NCBI GenBank assembly: GCA_900176545.1
Contig: FWXP01000001.1
Coordinates: 620,001 to 684,000 of the forward strand
Source of the DNA: Oscillospiraceae bacterium
GTDB taxonomy: Bacteria; Bacillota; Clostridia; Saccharofermentanales; Saccharofermentanaceae
Length of the DNA: 64,000 nucleotides
Reading direction: 5' to 3'
Below are positions 59,547 to 64,000 of this stretch, piece after piece. Position numbers and translations under genes: made by a program. The first letter of the stretch is position 1, and each line of letters opens with the position of its first letter. The notes beneath the pieces were generated by a model. That model had not been told where the DNA came from. It was given only the letters and a program-made list of their open reading frames with translations, and searched no databases.

Positions 59547-60099
59547 AAGAAACCTCCTTAGACTCTATCCCTTTGATATCTTCGATTATATCATTGATAT
59601 TTATTGGCCGGTTATCATGACAATCAAGTTCCACATGATAGATAAGTCCCTTATCCATATCAGAGAATCTGTCAGTAGTATGAGTATGGCCGCATAAGTT
59701 GATGAGTTTATGAGACAGATGATCTCCCGGATACATCCGATCGGTCATGGTCGGATAATGTGAAAGATAGAAACTGTACTTTCCATACTTAAATCTCGCT
59801 GCATCTCCCAGCAATACGGTATTGGGACATTCACGATAAAGTGCGATCTTTCTCTCCGTATCATGATTGCCCGTTATCACGTACTTCTTCCCTGCAAGAC
59901 TGTTCCAGAGCCCGATCCCGCGGTCTGTATCGTTCAGCATCAGATCACCGAGAACATACACTTCGTCTTGGAAACCTATAATTGCATTCCAGTTTTCTGC
60001 GATTCGAAGATCCATTTCTTCAACACTTGAGAAGCCGCGCGGGCCGTATACGAATTCCTTATCGTGAAAAAAGTGAAGATCGGCAGTGAAATAGATCAT
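59530..60099 (-). CDS. Calcineurin-like metallophosphoesterase
   Basis: About 189 residues from ATG 60099 (GGAGG 6 bp upstream; the frame extends to 60132 without a ribosome site). All metal motifs are present: TADLHFFH (DxH), LGDLML, TGNHD, LSHYP and GHTH. It belongs to the small phage/bacterial phosphoesterase group; the phosphodiester substrate is unknown. It opens the operon with the GNAT, ACT and zinc-ribbon genes. Confidence 0.92.
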   Translation of the reverse strand: MIYFTADLHFFHDKEFVYGPRGFSSVEEMDLRIAENWNAIIGFQDEVYVLGDLMLNDTDRGIGLWNSLAGKKYVITGNHDTERKIALYRECPNTVLLGDAARFKYGKYSFYLSHYPTMTDRMYPGDHLSHKLINLCGHTHTTDRFSDMDKGLIYHVELDCHDNRPININDIIEDIKGIESKEVSYERDS

Positions 60100-60171
60100 T
60101 TGAACCTCCATACACACAAAAAAGTATATCACAGATCGCTTAACGACCGATAAAAGATCAAAAACAAATTA

Positions 60172-60200
60172 TTGAAAGCCAATCAGTTTATCAATATAAT
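60172..60200 (+). promoter_or_regulatory. Strong promoter of the surface protein gene
   Basis: TTGAAA, 17-base spacer, perfect TATAAT. It lies 43 bp upstream of the start codon, among the best promoters in the window, and suggests high expression. Confidence 0.85.
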
Positions 60201-60243
60201 GTGCAAGTATTTTTTATTTAATAAACATTAAGGAGGACCCGGA

Positions 60244-62334
60244 ATGAAGGGAAGAAAAAGTATGAAGAGTCGCTTCCTTGCAGTCCTTGCAAGTGCAGCG
60301 ATAATGGTCGGCACACTGTCAGCCACTGCTTTCGCTGATGTGCCCCAGAGCGGAAACAGCGATCATATCGGTTTTGGTTGTGCGTCTCATGGTTTTAACG
60401 TTGTCGGTTTGGTTGACGGCAACACAAGACGCCCCATACAGACAACGTTTGCCAATGCAGGATACACATCCGTCTTAAAGCTTGGAAATCAGACGGTCAC
60501 TACAGAAAACACTTTTGAATACGGTAAAGAATTTATCATCTACGGCGGTAATCAGTCTTTACTGGGAAGCTTCAATGTCACTGCTGCCGTAGATACTTCC
60601 GGACAAGCGGTAGTTCTTACTTACACAATAACAAATTACACTACATCTGCTCAGGAGATGCAAATCGCATCTTATTCCGATTGTGAGATCGGTAATGACG
60701 ACGGTGCGCACGTAAGAGATTACGCAGGCGTAGGTCTTACGATGACTAACCAATATGACGGAACACAGTTCTACCTGCTCCCCGGCAATGCCAATTTCAC
60801 TTCCAGATGGTCAGGCAGATTCGGCCAGAGAACGAGCAATGCTTTCACAAACTCTGCACAGCACAACTTCACGGGCGACAGCGGACTTGCATGGTCATGG
60901 ACAGTAAACGTTCCCGCCGGTTCTTATGTAACAAGAACATGTACTATCGCAGTAGGTGCTGATCTTACCAGCAGCACACTCTCCTTTGACGCTAACGGCG
61001 GCGAAGGTACTATGGACAGCACATCCCTCGTAACGGGCGTAGCAGGCACTATCCCCGCTAACACTTTCACTCGTGAGCACTACGATTTCCTCGGTTGGTC
61101 AACTGATCCCAATGCAACTGCTCCCGATTATCTTGAGCGTTCTCAGATCACTATCGAAGGTGATACTGTCCTCTATGCAGTATGGGCACGTCACTACGAC
61201 AATCCTACTTACACAGCTCCCGAAGCCGTAACAGGTCTTACTTATAACGGACAGCCTCAGGCACTTGCTACAGCAGGTTCTACAGAGGACGGAACAATGC
61301 TCTACAGCCTCGATCCCAACGGAACATTCTCTGATGTTATCCCTACGGGAACGGCTTCCGGCGATTATACTGTCTACTACATGGTAGACGGTGACGAATA
61401 CCACTACGACTCAGCAGTCGAGAGCTTTGGCGTCAGCATCGCGCCTCTTAATGTTAATGTTTACTTCGACGGAACTCCCGTCTCCGTAAATGCAGAAGCT
61501 GCAGTAGATCGCCCTGAAGATCCCACAAATGACGGTTATGTCTTCTCCGGATGGTTCACAGACACAGACTGCACAACTCTTTACGATTTCTCTCAGCCTG
61601 TAGGAACAAGCGATATCTACCTCTACTCCGGCTGGAATATTGTTGTATACACATTCACTGAGGGTGCAGGTTCTTCCTTCGTACCCGGATCTGAAGATCC
61701 TATCGTATTGAGAGCTGTAAGAAATATCGACGAGCCTTCTACATTCTCACACTTCACAGGTGTTATCGTAGACGGTGAGCCTCTCGATCCTTCCCTTTAC
61801 ACGGCAGAGAGCGGAAGCGTAATCGTAACCATCGGTGCCGATTACCTCAATACTCTTCCCGAGGGAACACATACGATCCAGCTCACATTCGATGATGCAG
61901 CTCCCGCTTCTACATCTATCGTTATCTCATCTGCTCCCGTAGAGCCTACCGAGTCTTCCGAGACATCTGTTCCCGCAGCTTCTACTCTTCCCTCTGAGAC
62001 AGCAGCTCCCGTAGAGACAACATCTGCACCTACAGCTGCTCCTACCGAGACAGCCGCTCCTGCGGCTCCCGTAGCAACAGAAGCAACAACTGCTCCTTCT
62101 GCTAGCGTTCTCGGCGTATCCAGAGAAGTTGAAGAGACAACAACAACTACTGCAGCATCTGAAGAGACAACAACTACTACAACAGCTGCAGCAGCTACCG
62201 CTACACCTACACCTGCACCTTCAAGTGTCGCAGCAACAGGTGAAGCTTCCAATGCTTCAAGGATCATCCTCGGTGTTATCCTCGTAGCAACAGCATCCTG
62301 CTTCGTAATGAAGATCAGAAAAGAAGAGAACTGA
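60244..62334 (+). CDS. Repeat-containing surface protein
   Basis: 696 residues. Signal peptide (cleavage probably after Ala31, AFA). Residues about 35-240: an unknown beta-rich domain. Then an InlB/Listeria-Bacteroides repeat (245-314, LSFDANGGEG..GWSTDP..LYAVW), an MBG-type domain (about 320-401, LTYNGQPQALATAG), a second InlB-like repeat (402-464), and an Ig-like X2-type domain (about 467-565). A Thr/Ala/Glu/Pro-rich stalk (565-660) leads to VAATGE, a span (about 673-690) and a basic KIRKEEN end, laid out like a sortase signal but without LPxTG. AAGGAGGACC precedes ATG. Probably wall- or membrane-attached, a ligand-binding adhesin. Confidence 0.88.
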   Translation: MKGRKSMKSRFLAVLASAAIMVGTLSATAFADVPQSGNSDHIGFGCASHGFNVVGLVDGNTRRPIQTTFANAGYTSVLKLGNQTVTTENTFEYGKEFIIYGGNQSLLGSFNVTAAVDTSGQAVVLTYTITNYTTSAQEMQIASYSDCEIGNDDGAHVRDYAGVGLTMTNQYDGTQFYLLPGNANFTSRWSGRFGQRTSNAFTNSAQHNFTGDSGLAWSWTVNVPAGSYVTRTCTIAVGADLTSSTLSFDANGGEGTMDSTSLVTGVAGTIPANTFTREHYDFLGWSTDPNATAPDYLERSQITIEGDTVLYAVWARHYDNPTYTAPEAVTGLTYNGQPQALATAGSTEDGTMLYSLDPNGTFSDVIPTGTASGDYTVYYMVDGDEYHYDSAVESFGVSIAPLNVNVYFDGTPVSVNAEAAVDRPEDPTNDGYVFSGWFTDTDCTTLYDFSQPVGTSDIYLYSGWNIVVYTFTEGAGSSFVPGSEDPIVLRAVRNIDEPSTFSHFTGVIVDGEPLDPSLYTAESGSVIVTIGADYLNTLPEGTHTIQLTFDDAAPASTSIVISSAPVEPTESSETSVPAASTLPSETAAPVETTSAPTAAPTETAAPAAPVATEATTAPSASVLGVSREVEETTTTTAASEETTTTTTAAAATATPTPAPSSVAATGEASNASRIILGVILVATASCFVMKIRKEEN
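61938..62230 (+). repeat. Low-complexity Thr/Ala/Pro/Glu stalk region
   Basis: Codons for Thr, Ala, Pro, Glu and Ser dominate with short irregular repeats (AAPxET, EETTTTT). This kind of DNA is prone to slippage, and the stalk probably lifts the folded part of the surface protein off the wall. Confidence 0.8.
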
Positions 62335-62359
62335 TCTTTATAACACAGTATAAGAATAG

Positions 62360-62390
62360 AGGACCTGCATCATCGTGCAGGTCCTTTTTT
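62360..62390 (+). terminator. Terminator after the surface protein gene
   Basis: AGGACCTGCA pairs with TGCAGGTCCT around 6 bases, followed by seven T. The convergent histidine kinase gene ends inside this hairpin (stop at 62370). Confidence 0.95.
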
Positions 62391-63668
62391 ATCCGGGATC
62401 ATTATCGTTACCGTAGTCCCTGCCTCTTTATCAGTCTGAAGGGACAGTGATCCGTTACACATCAGGGTGAGCCTGTTACTGATATTTCCTAAAGCTATAT
62501 GAGTTCCTTCGATCTCAGCCTTCCCATTTCCTGTGCCGTTATCTTCAACGGTAATGATATGGCCATCTTCAATTCTCCTGCTCCTTATGACTATCCTTAA
62601 GACATTCCCTGACGGATCTATGCCATGCTTGACCGAATTCTCGACAAGAGGCTGAAGCGTAAGGGACGGAAGCTGAAAATCCTTATCTTCGATATCGAAT
62701 TCCAGTTCCAGCTCATCTTCGTATCTAACTTTCTCAACGGCTATATAAGCTCTTACATGCTCGATCTCATCCTCAAATGACACCATCGACTCTTTTGCCA
62801 TCGCAGTAAAGTTCTTACGGAGATAATCGGTAAAATCGAGTATGGCCTGCTTGGCTTTGAACTGATCCTCGTCACAGAGATAGTAGATACTCAGAAGCGT
62901 ATTACAGACAAAGTGCGGACGTATCTGAAGAGACAGAAGCTGAACCTTCTGATCCGCATTCTCTTCAGTCTTTTTGACAAACATATCTACCTGTTCAGTC
63001 AGGAGAAGTGTGAACATAACTATACCTGCTATGGATGTTCCTACGACAATGATCATGATACCCTTAAGAAAAAGCTGGACAGGAACACAGACAACCCCGA
63101 TAAGGATATATATGAGCATCGCAAGGAACTGTCTTCCGGTAAGATCCTTTCTCCTTCTAAGCAGTGCTATGAAGATAAGCGACATGCTGATCATCGGCGG
63201 TATCATCAGCACAATATAGTACGGTCCCCTGTGGTAGACATTATCGGGAGTAAAATAGTAGATACGGTCATTAAAAAGCGTCATTGACAGGATCGCCACA
63301 TATATAAACCAGAGTGTTCCGATAATATGAATATATAGATGCTTCTTCCCACTGCGCGAGGAATTGTCCCAGATAAAATGACGAAGGAGCAGAGCCATCA
63401 TCTGCATCAGCATAGCAGAAGAGAATGACTGCATGAACATGGCTGCTTCCGAGACAACTACATTTCCTGAAGTCCCCAAAGCGCTCGAAACGGAATATAC
63501 CAATACGCTGCCGATATAGACATGCATTATCAGGAACAGATATATAAAGAACCGTCTGTTCCAACCTTCCATCTTGCGGATAGAAAACGCCAGTATAAGG
63601 CCCAGGAGCGCTATGGCCAAGCCTGACACTGAGATAGAGATATTTATCGCGGACGTCAAGGATATCAT
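62370..63668 (-). CDS. LytS/YesM-like sensor histidine kinase
   Basis: 432 residues. Six or seven N-terminal membrane spans (about 9-31, 40-60, 75-97, 110-130, 150-170, 185-225), then the HisKA_7TM/His_kinase core: QIRPHFVCNTLLSIYYL with the phospho-acceptor His (canonical QINPHFLFNTL), N box LQPLVENSVKHG and G box VEDNGTGNG. The 7-span input resembles 7TM-sensor kinases of Firmicutes that detect small molecules in the membrane or outside. It is coupled to the receiver gene by a 4-bp overlap. The last codons lie inside the terminator of the convergent gene. Confidence 0.9.
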   Translation of the reverse strand: MISLTSAINISISVSGLAIALLGLILAFSIRKMEGWNRRFFIYLFLIMHVYIGSVLVYSVSSALGTSGNVVVSEAAMFMQSFSSAMLMQMMALLLRHFIWDNSSRSGKKHLYIHIIGTLWFIYVAILSMTLFNDRIYYFTPDNVYHRGPYYIVLMIPPMISMSLIFIALLRRRKDLTGRQFLAMLIYILIGVVCVPVQLFLKGIMIIVVGTSIAGIVMFTLLLTEQVDMFVKKTEENADQKVQLLSLQIRPHFVCNTLLSIYYLCDEDQFKAKQAILDFTDYLRKNFTAMAKESMVSFEDEIEHVRAYIAVEKVRYEDELELEFDIEDKDFQLPSLTLQPLVENSVKHGIDPSGNVLRIVIRSRRIEDGHIITVEDNGTGNGKAEIEGTHIALGNISNRLTLMCNGSLSLQTDKEAGTTVTIMIPDKKGPAR

Positions 63669-64000
63669 AGTCTTGCAAGCCCTTTTATGGGATATCGAAG
63701 GAACGGAAACTGCTTGCGTATCCCGTCAAGAGTCAATGGTTTGAGTATAAATCCGCACGCTCCCGTCGCCCAAGCATCAAAGGCATAGTCGGCATGTGAC
63801 GTAAGATATATGACATTTATCTTAGAATTGATCGTTATAAGCTCCCTACATATATCAAGTCCGCTGTACTTCCCCATCTCGATATCGACAAATGCCAGGT
63901 CCACCCTTGTACTTCTGGCATAATCCACGGCTTCAAGAGGATTACTGAATCCTCTTACGACACAATCGGGCATGACACGTTCAAGAACGGGCAATCCGCC
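63665..64000 (-). CDS. Partial response regulator, receiver domain only, N-terminus outside the window
   Basis: The last 111 codons are visible; the frame continues past the right edge with no start. Receiver features: Asp in LAFVDIEMG, Thr/Ser in YLTSHAD and Lys in FILKPLT. It ends at FPFLRYPIKGLARL directly after the receiver, with no DNA-binding domain. In similar Clostridial regulators an LRYP-type motif leads into an output domain, so this one may be a truncated or single-domain receiver. It is coupled to the kinase gene by ATGA. Confidence 0.82.
   Translation of the reverse strand, partial: GGLPVLERVMPDCVVRGFSNPLEAVDYARSTRVDLAFVDIEMGKYSGLDICRELITINSKINVIYLTSHADYAFDAWATGACGFILKPLTLDGIRKQFPFLRYPIKGLARL

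Noticed and set aside
61938-62230. Tandem DNA repeat array
   Set aside because: Repetition is at the amino-acid level (Thr/Ala/Pro/Glu) with no fixed DNA period; kept only as a low-complexity region.
1-64000. Prophage, insertion sequence, CRISPR array or replication origin
   Set aside because: No integrase, transposase, terminal repeats, spaced direct repeats or DnaA-box cluster could be seen anywhere in the window.

Overview
The window looks like chromosomal DNA of a low- to mid-GC anaerobic Firmicute of the class Clostridia. The evidence is strong Shine-Dalgarno sites before nearly every gene, tightly packed unidirectional operons, and Clostridia-typical families: a 2-hydroxyacyl-CoA-dehydratase-type activase fusion, indolepyruvate oxidoreductase IorAB, a zinc-finger Clp ATPase, a BlaI/BlaR1 pair and an InlB/MBG-repeat surface protein. 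I see no phage, insertion sequence, CRISPR array or replication origin. Genus cannot be fixed from sequence alone.

Layout. 1-3830 (minus): a phospho-signalling cassette of kinase, vWA protein, membrane-anchored PP2C phosphatase and a truncated partner. 3911-14678 (minus): a long operon running topoisomerase B subunit, A subunit, deacetylase-fold membrane protein, PH-domain protein, sirtuin, membrane MutS-family ATPase and lysA, ending in a terminator. 14754-18620: argJ, tRNA-Arg and tRNA-Gly, an SH3 lipoprotein, a GNAT, a plus-strand tRNA operon (His, Gln, Lys) and a small membrane protein. 18685-24189 (minus): uvrA and a ClpE/ClpC-type ATPase. 24319: tRNA-Glu. 24431-31951 (minus): CPBP protease, phenylacetate-CoA ligase, SGNH hydrolase, and a two-component system whose regulator and kinase flank a three-gene ABC transporter.

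32059-36796 (plus) is the most distinctive region: three tandem copies of a two-gene module. Each pairs a double-zinc-ribbon membrane protein of about 400 residues with a small membrane protein ending in a conserved acidic/IP-rich FKPL-type tail. It is driven by a promoter that shares its -35 region with the divergent CPBP promoter. Its function is unknown, and it is the best candidate for an undescribed system.

36799-40900 (minus): BlaR1/BlaI with a perfect 10-bp-arm palindrome upstream, then IorA/IorB. 41005-44551: ychF and assorted small genes, including a lipoprotein with a zinc-protease motif. 44552-54073 (minus): a translationally coupled run of a 255-residue unknown protein, a very large activase fusion, polA, coaE, a membrane protein and a SanA/YdcF-like protein. 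54204-56841 (minus): thyA, folA and an unknown multi-spanning membrane protein. 56936-57122: two proline tRNAs (AGG and CGG). 57352-60099: an XRE regulator and small metabolic or regulatory genes. 60244-62334: a large repeat-containing surface protein. 62370-64000 (minus): a LytS/YesM-like histidine kinase and a receiver-only response regulator cut by the window edge.

All calls come from reading translated sequences, motifs, start sites and intergenic DNA; no database search was run. Promoters and terminators are pattern-based predictions.
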